A DNA stretch of 25,987 nt from Bacteroidales bacterium (lineage in GTDB: Bacteria; Bacteroidota; Bacteroidia; Bacteroidales; UBA932). The stretch spans positions 1 to 25,987 of the forward strand of contig JAGBSL010000073.1 in assembly GCA_017631875.1 (NCBI GenBank), in the 5' to 3' direction. The notes under the pieces are model-generated. The model was not told the DNA's origin and searched no databases. It saw only the letters and a program-made list of their open reading frames with translations. The first letter of the stretch is position 1. Each line of letters begins with the position of its first letter. Below, piece after piece: positions 14,001 to 22,242 of the stretch. The position numbers and the translations under genes are program-made.

Positions 14001-15615
14001 ATGTGAACTTGAAGTCGTCGACATACATTGTCGATCCGACAGCTCCTGTAAAGAAGTCGCCTCGGTAGCTTGGGCTGGCTACAATGATCGCGTAGATCGG
14101 CGCACGGTCATCACCCTCACGATAGTCGAGCACAATCTCGAATTCCTGGTATTCTCCTGCTGTATCCTGATCGCTTACGATCTGGCCGAAGGCGATCACG
14201 CGAGGATCGGTCTTGAGGTCCGGCTTGCCAGGGAAGTTACTGTTCACGATCAGTGGAGACGTATCTCCATCCTCTCCGGCAGCAACAAGGGCAACGGAAA
14301 TCTGCATTATGTCAGACTTGCCTATCATGTCCGGGAACTGTCCCATCTCGTCCCTGTTGATGATTGCTGGACGGTAGTCGTACCAACCCTTGAGAGAATA
14401 AGGACGCGAAGTGAACGGGGCTCCCCACTCGAGGATTGCGGTCCAGTCCTTGAACTCTGCGAAACGGCCGGTAAAGATGTTTCCTGCGGCAAACTTGATC
14501 AAGGCCATAGAGCTGACCATCTTGGCAGCGGCCTCACCCTCAACCTTGTGCTCATACTCAGGCACGGTGGTGTTATCGATAAGGCTGGAGATACCCGGAT
14601 TTGCAGTATCCCAGCATGGAGAAGCATCGCCTTCAGCGTAAGGATACCATGTCTTTCCGTTCTTGCCGCCATAGAACCATGAATCGAAGTTCATTCCTGA
14701 GAGCTGGGCCGGAGTATCTGTCACAAAGATCTGCTCAGCACCTACAACATCGTCTGTTACAAGGCGTACGGCGTATTCAGTAGCTTCCTCCAGGCCTGTT
14801 ATGTCGCCATATACGCTGACGCCGTCTACTACAACGTCGTCGAAGCGGTTCCATTCCTGTTCAGAAGCCTTCCTATATTCATAATAAGGTGTACCCTCAC
14901 CGTTGAACTCGCCCTTGACCTCCGCATGGTATGTCCATGCATTGACCGAGCGTATCTCATTCTGGATGGCCTTCTGGACAAAGGTCACGGTCCAGTCCGA
15001 CTCAACACCCTTATACAGCACTGTAAACGTGCGTGACAATGTGCAGTCAAGGACCATAGGGAAAGCCACTTCCTGAGTCACACTTCCCGAGTCTGCATTG
15101 TCGTTACCGGTGGTCGAAACAATGACTGAAGTCTCAGGACCGAGCTTCATATCCGAGATCTGAATCTCGTCAAGAGGCTGCTTCTCCACAACGTAGACCA
15201 ATGCAGTTTGATTTTCAGCATTGAAGACAGCATCTATCAGGCCGCTGCAACGGACATATCTTACGATAGGCTGGGAAGCCGAGATGGTCCACTGGAACTC
15301 CTGTCCGGGATATGTCTTCAACACGAGACGATATGGATCTGACAGGTCTATAGTCTGACCAGGAGCGTCCTCGGTTGTAGCGATCTCCGAGAGCGCGAAC
15401 TCAAGGACCCTCAGATTGTCAATGTCGGCAGTTTCCTCCAGCAGGACATCGACCCTCTGGGTCTCGTCATTTATGGTTACACTCTTCTGTCCCTCGACGG
15501 CAAAGGCAGTGATCCTGCCCTGTAGCCTAGGGTATGACATGTCGTTACGGAACACGCATGAAGAGCATATCAGCAACGGCATCAGAAGAGTCACTATATG
15601 TAAGAATCTTTTCAT
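13993..15615 (-). CDS. PCMD-domain surface lipoprotein, last gene of the operon
   Basis: This 540-residue lipoprotein has a signal peptide ending in LLICSSC (acylated Cys20). Residues about 30-215 look like two tandem beta-sandwich modules (ITAFAVEGQKSVTINDET, and a second ending DWTVTFVQKA), similar in style to DUF5018-type repeats; that name is tentative. An FnIII-like domain follows (about 220-300, YEYRKASEQEWNRF, ITGLEEATEYAVRLV). The C-terminus, about 305-540, is a PCMD domain (putative carbohydrate metabolism domain): FDSWFYGG, CWDTANPG, GNIFTGRF, FTSRPYSLKGWYDYRP and STMYVDDFKFTY. It lacks the DUF4493 module of its operon partners. It starts 8 nt after the barrel gene and is likely the last gene. 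PCMD is known from Bacteroidetes structures, but its ligand is not established. Confidence 0.88.
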   Translation of the reverse strand: MKRFLHIVTLLMPLLICSSCVFRNDMSYPRLQGRITAFAVEGQKSVTINDETQRVDVLLEETADIDNLRVLEFALSEIATTEDAPGQTIDLSDPYRLVLKTYPGQEFQWTISASQPIVRYVRCSGLIDAVFNAENQTALVYVVEKQPLDEIQISDMKLGPETSVIVSTTGNDNADSGSVTQEVAFPMVLDCTLSRTFTVLYKGVESDWTVTFVQKAIQNEIRSVNAWTYHAEVKGEFNGEGTPYYEYRKASEQEWNRFDDVVVDGVSVYGDITGLEEATEYAVRLVTDDVVGAEQIFVTDTPAQLSGMNFDSWFYGGKNGKTWYPYAEGDASPCWDTANPGISSLIDNTTVPEYEHKVEGEAAAKMVSSMALIKFAAGNIFTGRFAEFKDWTAILEWGAPFTSRPYSLKGWYDYRPAIINRDEMGQFPDMIGKSDIMQISVALVAAGEDGDTSPLIVNSNFPGKPDLKTDPRVIAFGQIVSDQDTAGEYQEFEIVLDYREGDDRAPIYAIIVASPSYRGDFFTGAVGSTMYVDDFKFTYR

Positions 15616-15623
15616 GAATCTAT

Positions 15624-16433
15624 CTACTTTTTATTCCTGTGGACTCCTGTCGGGATATAGAACGACATTCCCAAACCTACTGAAAGCGGATTGATCTTGC
15701 AGTTAGCACCGCTGCTCTCCATCACGCTCTTATCCACCTGGTTGGTCGTCTGGACAGTCTTGTTGTAGTTGAATCCCATGATTCCGACTGAAACCTCGAC
15801 AGCGACTTCATTGGTTACGAAGACAGACAGACCAGGCACGAGTCCAAGCTCGAACTTGTAGATGTCCTGGTAAGTTCCATACTTCTCCCCTTCCTCGTTC
15901 TTATAGGTCTCAGACTGTCCGTATCCTCCAAGAGCCCTCACCTCGGTGAACATTGCAAAACGCTTGCTGTTTCCGAACGGGATGTAATATCTTCCAGTAA
16001 TGGCACCGGTATATCCCTGCTTGAGGTAATGGAAATCGCTGATGGAGAAGTTGGCAAGGTCGCCAAGCGAGATGGCGGCATTGCCAAGGCCGAATGATGA
16101 CCTGGTGTAATCGAAGCGCACTCCTACCGAAAGGTTATCCGCAACGAAATAAGACACCCACGGAGCCACTCCCCATGTCTGCAGGTTGCCATGGACGTCA
16201 CCGATCAGAGAAAGCAGTGCAGTGTAACCTGCGTCTCCTGCTCCCTGGCCGAGATTATAATCATTGTATGAGAACGTGATACCTGCTCCTACGGTACCCT
16301 TCGGTATGAAGGTGCTTGTCGAAAGGGTGATTCCTCTGTCGAACGGTTCAACTGTCTCAGTCTTGTCACCTTTTGCTGTTGCTGCAGCACCTGTCATGAG
16401 GATCGCTGCAAGGAATATGATTGTCTTTTTCAT
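15624..16433 (-). CDS. Outer-membrane beta-barrel protein in the lipoprotein operon
   Basis: This 269-residue protein has a signal peptide (MKKTIIFLAAILMTGAAATA) without a lipobox. The rest alternates hydrophobic and polar residues in short strands separated by turns (GTVGAGITFSYNDY, LSVGVRFDYTRS, AITGRYYIPFG, AMFTEVRALGGYGQ, FELGLVPGLSVFVT, AVEVSVGIMGFNY), as in small outer-membrane barrels of perhaps 8-10 strands. The final strand ends LGMSFYIPTGVHRNKK, so the last residue is not the common C-terminal aromatic. It lies 1 nt from the upstream lipoprotein gene and 8 nt from the next, firmly inside the operon. A role as membrane anchor, exporter or docking partner of the lipoproteins is plausible but inferred only from position. 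Confidence 0.85.
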   Translation of the reverse strand: MKKTIIFLAAILMTGAAATAKGDKTETVEPFDRGITLSTSTFIPKGTVGAGITFSYNDYNLGQGAGDAGYTALLSLIGDVHGNLQTWGVAPWVSYFVADNLSVGVRFDYTRSSFGLGNAAISLGDLANFSISDFHYLKQGYTGAITGRYYIPFGNSKRFAMFTEVRALGGYGQSETYKNEEGEKYGTYQDIYKFELGLVPGLSVFVTNEVAVEVSVGIMGFNYNKTVQTTNQVDKSVMESSGANCKINPLSVGLGMSFYIPTGVHRNKK

Positions 16434-16434
16434 T

Positions 16435-18597
16435 TTACTTATACTTTACCTTTGCTAATTGTTCTTCTGTGAGCTTGGATGGGTCATATACGAGCGAGAA
16501 TTCATCCACATACATCACGCTCGATGTCGAGCCGGTGAAATAGTCACCGTATTTACTTGCAGCGGCCGCGATAACGATATATCTCGGCTGACGTGTCGTG
16601 CTGCGGTACGTCAACGGTACGGTGAACTCGATATACCCGCCGGTATTGTTGAAGTCCATTGTTCCGTAAGCGATGATTCCAGGATCATTTGCCGTGTCTA
16701 CGAACTTACCGCTCGATGTACTGATACGGAACGGTGCGCTCCAATCCGTGATGAATACCTGCACGATTCCGATATCCTGCTTGCCGGACATGCCGTTGTA
16801 CGGAGCCTTTGTCTTGTTGATGTTTCCAGGTCGGTAATCGAGATATCCCTTGAGGGCGAGAGGACGGGAGCCGAAGCTTACTCCCCAGTCAAGCTCGGCA
16901 CCAGGGTTGGAAAGGCTGACATTGGCCTTGACGAACTTTCCTGTATAGATGTTTCCGGCAGCGAGTCCCACCATAGCCACCTCCTTGCTTTCAAGCTTGG
17001 CAGCCTTTCCTGACTTGACATGAGATTCTTCCGGACTGGTAGGATATACGCTTACGGCATCCGAACCTCCGTTGGCGGTATCCCACCAGAAGTTTCCTGA
17101 ATCCGAGTTCGGATACCAGATGCTTCCGCTCTTGTACCATGAATCGAATCCCATGTTCGGGATCACGCCGGCGCTTTCTGTCATGAATGACTTCTCCTTT
17201 GTCTCGGTATCCTTGGCTGAAACCGCACGGAACACGTATGCGGTAGAAGGATCAAGTCCCCAGATTTCTGCAGTATATGTCTTGTCTGAAGCATTCGCCA
17301 CAACTACAGACGGATCTACGTCGTTCCAGTCGGATGCAGCCTGCTTGCGGTACTGGAAGCTGATGCCCTCCGGCTGCTCCTCAGGATACCACTTGGCCGA
17401 AAGGAATGCGAAGCATGCCCATGATGTCGCAGACACAGCCTCGATCTCGGCTGCGGACTCGACATCGAATTTGCAGTACTGGGTCCTGTTCTTTCCATTC
17501 TCCGACTCGATGTAGAACTCGATCTGATATGATCCGATAGGAAGTTTAGCGAACAGGCCGCTGAAATCAAGGTCGGCAGACTTGTCACCCGCAGTGATGC
17601 TCGGCACGAGAATGCCTCTGTTGGCATACCATGTCCTGTCCGAAGCGGACATATCCATCAGCTTGAAGTTGTATGGAAGCGAATTGTTGCTGAGAGCCGA
17701 ATTCGAGTGACTTATCTGAATATATTTCGCTCCACCCGGAATATTAAGATGGAACACCGCATCGACCGGACCACCTTCGACAAACTTCACCTGACGGTTC
17801 ATGTCGAACGACGCTGTGACAGTCGGTCTGACATTTGCCTCGAAATCAAGGAGAAGATCGTAGATCTTATCCTGGGTCTCACCATTGATCGCTACAGCCA
17901 CATCAGTACCTCCGAACTCCTCCTGCTCGCCAAGCGAGAACTGGAGATTATAGTGCTGGCGAGGCTTGATGTCCGTATATGTCTCGGTAAGATCCTGATA
18001 TGTGCCTCCATCGACATTCTTAAGGCTCAATGTCCATGTAAGGTGGTCAGTGACAGTAAAATATCCCTCATTAGAGAAGGTTCCGTCAATGCTGCTGTAC
18101 ACCAGAGTACCATCACCGTTGGAAACGGTCAGGACATATTCCGAAAACAGTTCCTGCATCTGCTCCGAGAGTGCTGCAGTAACCTTCACATTGGCAAGTG
18201 TACATGTTATGGAAGCGGTATTGACCTGCTTTCCGCGAAGCAGGATAGATGTCTCGCCGGCATAGAACGGCGCGTCGAATGCCGCCGCTCCCGCTGGCGC
18301 GGACGATGCGCACACGCGGTACGTGCCTGTGGACAGCTCCAGCGGAGAAGCCGCAAGCTCGCGGTGGTCATCGTAGGTTGCTACGACATTGTCGTTCCAG
18401 TCATATATGACCAGAGCGAATGTCATATCCTCCGAAGCAGTGCTCTTGAAGACCGGGTCTACGGTCACGTCCTGCTTCAGGCTGACATACAGGTAGCCGG
18501 TCTCCACTTCTCCCGACTGCGGCTCATCCTTGAGACAGGAAGCGCAGCAGAGAACAAGAAGCACGGCCACCGATATTCTATATATGGATTTCAGCAT
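16435..18597 (-). CDS. DUF4493 + FnIII-like + PCMD surface lipoprotein
   Basis: The 720-residue protein has a signal peptide ending LCCASC (acylated Cys21), followed by LKDEP. That acidic stretch right after the cysteine resembles the Bacteroidota lipoprotein export signal and suggests exposure on the cell surface. Domains in order: DUF4493 (about 30-245; SGEVETGYLYVSL, LELSTGTYRVCASS, DAPFYAGETS, CTLANVKVTA); a middle beta domain (about 250-375; LDFSGLFAKLPIGSYQIEFY); an FnIII-like domain (about 380-470; FQYRKQAASDWNDV, GLDPSTAYVFRAV); and PCMD (about 479-708; FDSWYKSGSIWYPN, FWWDTANGG, FGSRPLALKGYLDYRP, VMYVDEFSLVY). It ends with a Lys-rich tail. Start and stop lie within 1-2 nt of the neighbouring operon genes. 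The combination of DUF4493 and PCMD is recurrent in Bacteroidetes; the function is unknown. Confidence 0.9.
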   Translation of the reverse strand: MLKSIYRISVAVLLVLCCASCLKDEPQSGEVETGYLYVSLKQDVTVDPVFKSTASEDMTFALVIYDWNDNVVATYDDHRELAASPLELSTGTYRVCASSAPAGAAAFDAPFYAGETSILLRGKQVNTASITCTLANVKVTAALSEQMQELFSEYVLTVSNGDGTLVYSSIDGTFSNEGYFTVTDHLTWTLSLKNVDGGTYQDLTETYTDIKPRQHYNLQFSLGEQEEFGGTDVAVAINGETQDKIYDLLLDFEANVRPTVTASFDMNRQVKFVEGGPVDAVFHLNIPGGAKYIQISHSNSALSNNSLPYNFKLMDMSASDRTWYANRGILVPSITAGDKSADLDFSGLFAKLPIGSYQIEFYIESENGKNRTQYCKFDVESAAEIEAVSATSWACFAFLSAKWYPEEQPEGISFQYRKQAASDWNDVDPSVVVANASDKTYTAEIWGLDPSTAYVFRAVSAKDTETKEKSFMTESAGVIPNMGFDSWYKSGSIWYPNSDSGNFWWDTANGGSDAVSVYPTSPEESHVKSGKAAKLESKEVAMVGLAAGNIYTGKFVKANVSLSNPGAELDWGVSFGSRPLALKGYLDYRPGNINKTKAPYNGMSGKQDIGIVQVFITDWSAPFRISTSSGKFVDTANDPGIIAYGTMDFNNTGGYIEFTVPLTYRSTTRQPRYIVIAAAASKYGDYFTGSTSSVMYVDEFSLVYDPSKLTEEQLAKVKYK

Positions 18598-18599
18598 GA

Positions 18600-19883
18600 T
18601 TATTCGACTACTGGGTTGTAGAACAGAACATCCTGCACGAGCTTCTGACCCTTCTGGTCGACTACCTCGAGGGTGAACACATACTCTTCACCCTGGTTAC
18701 CTACCGCAGCAATCATTGGAACGAGCTTCGACAGGGAGAACATCACCTCGGTCTGGTTCAGAAGCTGATCTCCTACAGGGAGCATGGTTCCGAGGGCATT
18801 CTTAGCCACCTCGTCATTGATGAGATCCAACTGCTGTGCTCCTGGAACGAGCATCTGGATAGCCGGAAGGAAGTTGTCACTCACCTTTACGACAAACTCC
18901 TTGATCTTTGCAGGAGCATATACCATGAGCTCCACGCTCATTCCCTGCTCGATGTTCATGATCTCGAAGTCAGGATTTGCCTCCCATACGAGGTACGGAG
19001 CGTCAGACGGAGTGTCAGGGATAACCGGCTCGTCTTCACCATCCGACTCTTCCCAACCAGCCTCGATGTCGTCGTCGATGAAGGTATCGTCAGGGTCGAT
19101 TCCCGGAACGATCATGTCCACGTTCTTGTCGTTGACGGAAGCGTCGATGCTGAGGGTAACAGCCGACTGGCCTGTCACATAGGCATCAAGGTAGATGATA
19201 TGGTGGTCGCGGGCCGCAACATCCTTGATCTCATACATGAGGTTTGCAGTCGTATTGTCAAGCTCACGATAGCCGTCCACATTGACAGTCAATGCATTGA
19301 CTGTGAAGTATGCATGCTTTGAAGGCTGTCTTACGATAGTCTTGACGCCGTTCTCTTCTGTATAGATTCCGACCTCATCGGCACCCCATACGAGGTGGCC
19401 GTCAGCATTGGAGATCTTCACCTCGAACGTGCTGAGCTGGTCCATGAAGTGCTGCGAGCAGTATACCGAGTTCTTCATGTTCTGAAGAGTGCAGACAAGC
19501 TCAACCGGAGTGATTACACCGCCGACGATAGCGAAATCCTTTGTTCCTCCATAAACAGGAGTATCCCATGCTACCAGAGCTGCCTCTGGCGAGGTCACTG
19601 TAACGGTGTACTCACCTGTGGAAAGCTCCACGAGCGACGGAAGTTCGCCGTAATTCCATGTATTTGAGAACTTTCCGTCCTTCTTTACGATTGTTACGAC
19701 GAAAGAGTTGATGTCAATCTCTGTGCTTGACTTTACAATTTTATCGAAATAATCGCCCTGCTCGGTCGTGATCTTGAGCTGAAGGCCTGAGAGCTGAGCC
19801 TCAGGAGTCTGTTTGCGGCAGCCCGAAAGCACTACCGCTGCAATTGCTAATGCTATAAATAATATCTTTTTCATAATCATCAT
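18600..19883 (-). CDS. DUF4493 lipoprotein without PCMD domain
   Basis: This 427-residue lipoprotein has the lipobox VVLSGC (Cys22). The start may be the first ATG (19883) or the fourth codon (19874), which gives the more usual MKKILFIALAIAAV; both give the same mature protein. Residues about 30-265 are DUF4493: LVELSTGEYTVTVTS, WDTPVYGGTKDF and CTLQNMKNSVYCSQHFMDQL align with the two longer paralogues. A strongly acidic linker follows (about 268-296, many Asp and Glu). The rest (about 298-427) is a middle beta domain that also occurs in the paralogues (SLSKLVPMI, YVFTLEVVDQKG). It stops where the FnIII and PCMD domains would begin. It is 5 nt from the upstream gene and 2 nt from the downstream one. 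DUF4493 resembles fimbrillin-type folds in its sequence pattern; this is an impression, not a proof. Confidence 0.87.
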   Translation of the reverse strand: MMIMKKILFIALAIAAVVLSGCRKQTPEAQLSGLQLKITTEQGDYFDKIVKSSTEIDINSFVVTIVKKDGKFSNTWNYGELPSLVELSTGEYTVTVTSPEAALVAWDTPVYGGTKDFAIVGGVITPVELVCTLQNMKNSVYCSQHFMDQLSTFEVKISNADGHLVWGADEVGIYTEENGVKTIVRQPSKHAYFTVNALTVNVDGYRELDNTTANLMYEIKDVAARDHHIIYLDAYVTGQSAVTLSIDASVNDKNVDMIVPGIDPDDTFIDDDIEAGWEESDGEDEPVIPDTPSDAPYLVWEANPDFEIMNIEQGMSVELMVYAPAKIKEFVVKVSDNFLPAIQMLVPGAQQLDLINDEVAKNALGTMLPVGDQLLNQTEVMFSLSKLVPMIAAVGNQGEEYVFTLEVVDQKGQKLVQDVLFYNPVVE

Positions 19884-19888
19884 ATTCT

Positions 19889-22066
19889 CTAGTAGTTCAA
19901 CTTGACCTCATCGAGCCACAGCACGTTACCGGCATGGATCGTAACATTGCCCTCGCCGTAGTCATAGCGCGAAAGCGAGTACTTGCGCGAGCTCTTCTTT
20001 CCGCTCGCCGAAGACTTGAAGACCACATAGATCTTCGCTGCCTTTTTGTCCGTAACCGTATAATTGATAGGAAGGGTTACCTGTGTCCATGAACTTACGC
20101 TTGACGCACCGTCCTTCTTCACTGCGGAACCGATGACTTCTCCGTCCTTGTCAAGGATCTTGATTTCGACATAATAAGGATCAGACTCGAAGCAGTCCAG
20201 CTTATACCAGTAGGACATGCTTGAAGGGCGGCTTGCGAAGGCATGGCCGTCTTCGATATGGGAGCCGTTGTGCTCAGTCGAGTTGTCAGCTTTTCCGACG
20301 AACACCTCGCCTACCTGAGCATCTCCCCATGAATTCATCAGATTCCATTCAGACGACACATCACCTACTGCAACCGACGAAACGGTAATGGCATAATATC
20401 CCGAATAAGGGGATTTAGAGGTCATGTTCACTGTAGGGAACGACTTATATGTTGCGTATGCAGCTGAATTGGACTTATCCAGAGTGATAGAGCTGTTGGT
20501 CGCCCACCATGGATCACTGTAAGCGTCCCAAAGGTCAAACCAGTTGATGGTATGGGTACCTTTGAAGGTGTTTACAGTAAATGTCTCGAAGCTGTTGTTG
20601 CCGATCTGCTGGGCATTCTCGGTCGTGATCGTATGATCCGAAGTCCTGTTGTTCTGATTCTCATTATAGACTGTCCACAGTCTGTAAGATGTACCTGGAT
20701 TCAGTCCTCCGATGGTTTCGAAAACCACGGTCTTGCCGTTTATGGAAGCCGGCTTGAAGGTCATGACATTAGAGTACATGATGTCGCTTGCCGCAACGCA
20801 CTTGAGGACGAACCTTGAAGGATCTCCAGACTCCACCTTAATCGAAGGATTCAGCACCCTGCGGGCATAGATATCATAATCATTGACGATCACCGAGGCT
20901 TTCGCCTTCTCCAGTGCCAAGGTATAGGTCTCGGACTCACTGGTCTTGCCGACCATATCCGTCACATGGAGCTTGAAATCCACGGCAGAGGCTTCGCTCT
21001 GCGAATCATAAGGAACATTTGCGGCAATGTGGCTGAACAGACCTGAGAAATCCACATAAGAGAGTCTGCTTCCGGCCATGTTCCTGAGGAACTTCAGTCC
21101 AAGGGAATTCAGCAGGGCCTGTGTCTGTGCATCTGCCGCCGCAAGGTCGACCGATGACGGAATGCCTTTTGAAGCCAGATAAAGCGAATTAATCTCAAGA
21201 ACACAGCTGCGTAATCCTCCCATAGCAACAATGTCGGCCTTATACCCCTCATATTTCTTCACATCAGCCTCGCAGATCCTGAAGACATTACCGTCGAATC
21301 CTGACACTGCTATCGACGGGCCGTCCTGCGGAGCAGCTTGAGCCGGCACTTCGATTTCCTTGACAACAGTATCGACACCGTTGTCGATGACGATCTCTAC
21401 CGAAAGGTCGCCAAGTCGCTGGGTATCTACGTTGAATGTAATGAAGTCTCTGGCCTCGCATGTTACCGGAGCGGTCTTGTAGACCATCCATCTGTCCTGA
21501 GTGAAGACATAGAGATTAAGTGCGACGTCGCCTACCGGAACATATCCGTTCCTCTTCTCGTTCATGACAAACCTGAGCTTCGCACCGTTTGCGGCGACTA
21601 CCTCAGCATAGAACTGGTCATAGTCGACGGAAAGGGTCGGGCCGAACTTGACCGCAACCTTGACATTTTCAAGACGCGCTACTGCCTCGATCTGAGAAAG
21701 TTGCTGAGGCTGTACATTGAAAAGAGTGTCCGCGACGTAGTAGGAGGCCTTGAATCCGGCCTTCTGCGGATCGCCATAATAAGCGAAGAGTCTGTGCTCG
21801 CCCGCATTGAGCGGTATCTTGACTCCCTGAGCGTCCGCATAGGTCTTTCTGAAGAAGAGACGGGACGTCGCCGTCTCGTGAACCTCCACTATGAAGTCAT
21901 CGACTTCCGGAAGCCCTTCGTCAGCTTTAGTCGCCGTCATATCATGCTCCTGCCGGAGGCTGATGGAAACTTCACCCCGGGCCTCGGGAGAGTCATCCAG
22001 GAGCGGTCCGCTCAAGCAAGACGTAAGCCCTAATGCTGCGATTAGAATGAATCCTAAACGTCTCAT
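19889..22066 (-). CDS. DUF4493 + FnIII-like + PCMD-type lipoprotein, first gene of the operon
   Basis: The 725-residue lipoprotein has a signal peptide ending GLTSC (Cys17). Residues about 30-245 are a DUF4493 domain: VDDFIVEVHE, LNAGEHRLFAYYG, and ARLENVKVAVKFGPTL. Residues about 249-390 match the middle beta domain of the partners (SYVDFSGLFSHIA). An FnIII-like domain follows (about 394-480; IGGLNPGTSYRLWTV), then a divergent PCMD-type domain (about 486-725) with DPWWATN, GEVFVGKAD, HAFASRPSSMSYWYKLD and VLWLDEVKLNY. A Ser/Lys-rich insertion (about 685-705) interrupts the last part. It is led by a near-consensus promoter and a leader of about 25-30 nt, so it heads a five-gene transcript. 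It is the most divergent of the three PCMD proteins and probably binds a different ligand; that is inference. Confidence 0.88.
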   Translation of the reverse strand: MRRLGFILIAALGLTSCLSGPLLDDSPEARGEVSISLRQEHDMTATKADEGLPEVDDFIVEVHETATSRLFFRKTYADAQGVKIPLNAGEHRLFAYYGDPQKAGFKASYYVADTLFNVQPQQLSQIEAVARLENVKVAVKFGPTLSVDYDQFYAEVVAANGAKLRFVMNEKRNGYVPVGDVALNLYVFTQDRWMVYKTAPVTCEARDFITFNVDTQRLGDLSVEIVIDNGVDTVVKEIEVPAQAAPQDGPSIAVSGFDGNVFRICEADVKKYEGYKADIVAMGGLRSCVLEINSLYLASKGIPSSVDLAAADAQTQALLNSLGLKFLRNMAGSRLSYVDFSGLFSHIAANVPYDSQSEASAVDFKLHVTDMVGKTSESETYTLALEKAKASVIVNDYDIYARRVLNPSIKVESGDPSRFVLKCVAASDIMYSNVMTFKPASINGKTVVFETIGGLNPGTSYRLWTVYNENQNNRTSDHTITTENAQQIGNNSFETFTVNTFKGTHTINWFDLWDAYSDPWWATNSSITLDKSNSAAYATYKSFPTVNMTSKSPYSGYYAITVSSVAVGDVSSEWNLMNSWGDAQVGEVFVGKADNSTEHNGSHIEDGHAFASRPSSMSYWYKLDCFESDPYYVEIKILDKDGEVIGSAVKKDGASSVSSWTQVTLPINYTVTDKKAAKIYVVFKSSASGKKSSRKYSLSRYDYGEGNVTIHAGNVLWLDEVKLNY

Positions 22067-22097
22067 AAACTGGTTAAGAATTTATTAATACAATTTA

Positions 22098-22128
22098 CAA
22101 AATTACGCATAAGGGAGGAATTTTCAAA
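22098..22128 (-). promoter_or_regulatory. Promoter of the lipoprotein/barrel operon (TTTG-N19-TAATTTTG)
   Basis: On the minus strand TTTG (22128-22125) and TAATTTTG (22105-22098) are 19 bp apart, the optimum Bacteroidota promoter layout. The -7 box lies 31 nt before the ATG. All four downstream genes follow with gaps of 1-8 nt and no internal promoter is evident. Confidence 0.85.
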
Positions 22129-22176
22129 ATTCAGAAAGCAAGGGCTATTAAATGATGGAATTAGACTAAAAATTTG

Positions 22177-22184
22177 TACCTTTG
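22177..22184 (+). promoter_or_regulatory. -7 box for the parE operon
   Basis: TACCTTTG matches TAnnTTTG and is followed by an A-rich leader of about 55 nt with no Shine-Dalgarno. It directs transcription away from the lipoprotein operon. The -33 element is poor. Confidence 0.7.
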
Positions 22185-22242
22185 CATGATTATGCGAAAA
22201 TGAGCCGCATGTAAAGAAGAGTTAAAAAAACTATAGAAAGAT

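Noticed and set aside
17707..18621. Open frame of 304 codons antisense to the 720-residue lipoprotein
   Set aside because: The sense frame has a signal peptide, lipobox and recognisable domains and fits tight operon spacing; the antisense product has none of these.
21338..22033. Open frame of 231 codons antisense to the first lipoprotein gene
   Set aside because: Composition effect of the opposite strand; no start context, no promoter and no recognisable motif.
13993..22066. Polysaccharide utilisation locus (SusC/SusD type)
   Set aside because: No TonB-dependent SusC-like receptor, SusD-like protein, glycoside hydrolase or sensor is present; the barrel is only 269 residues.
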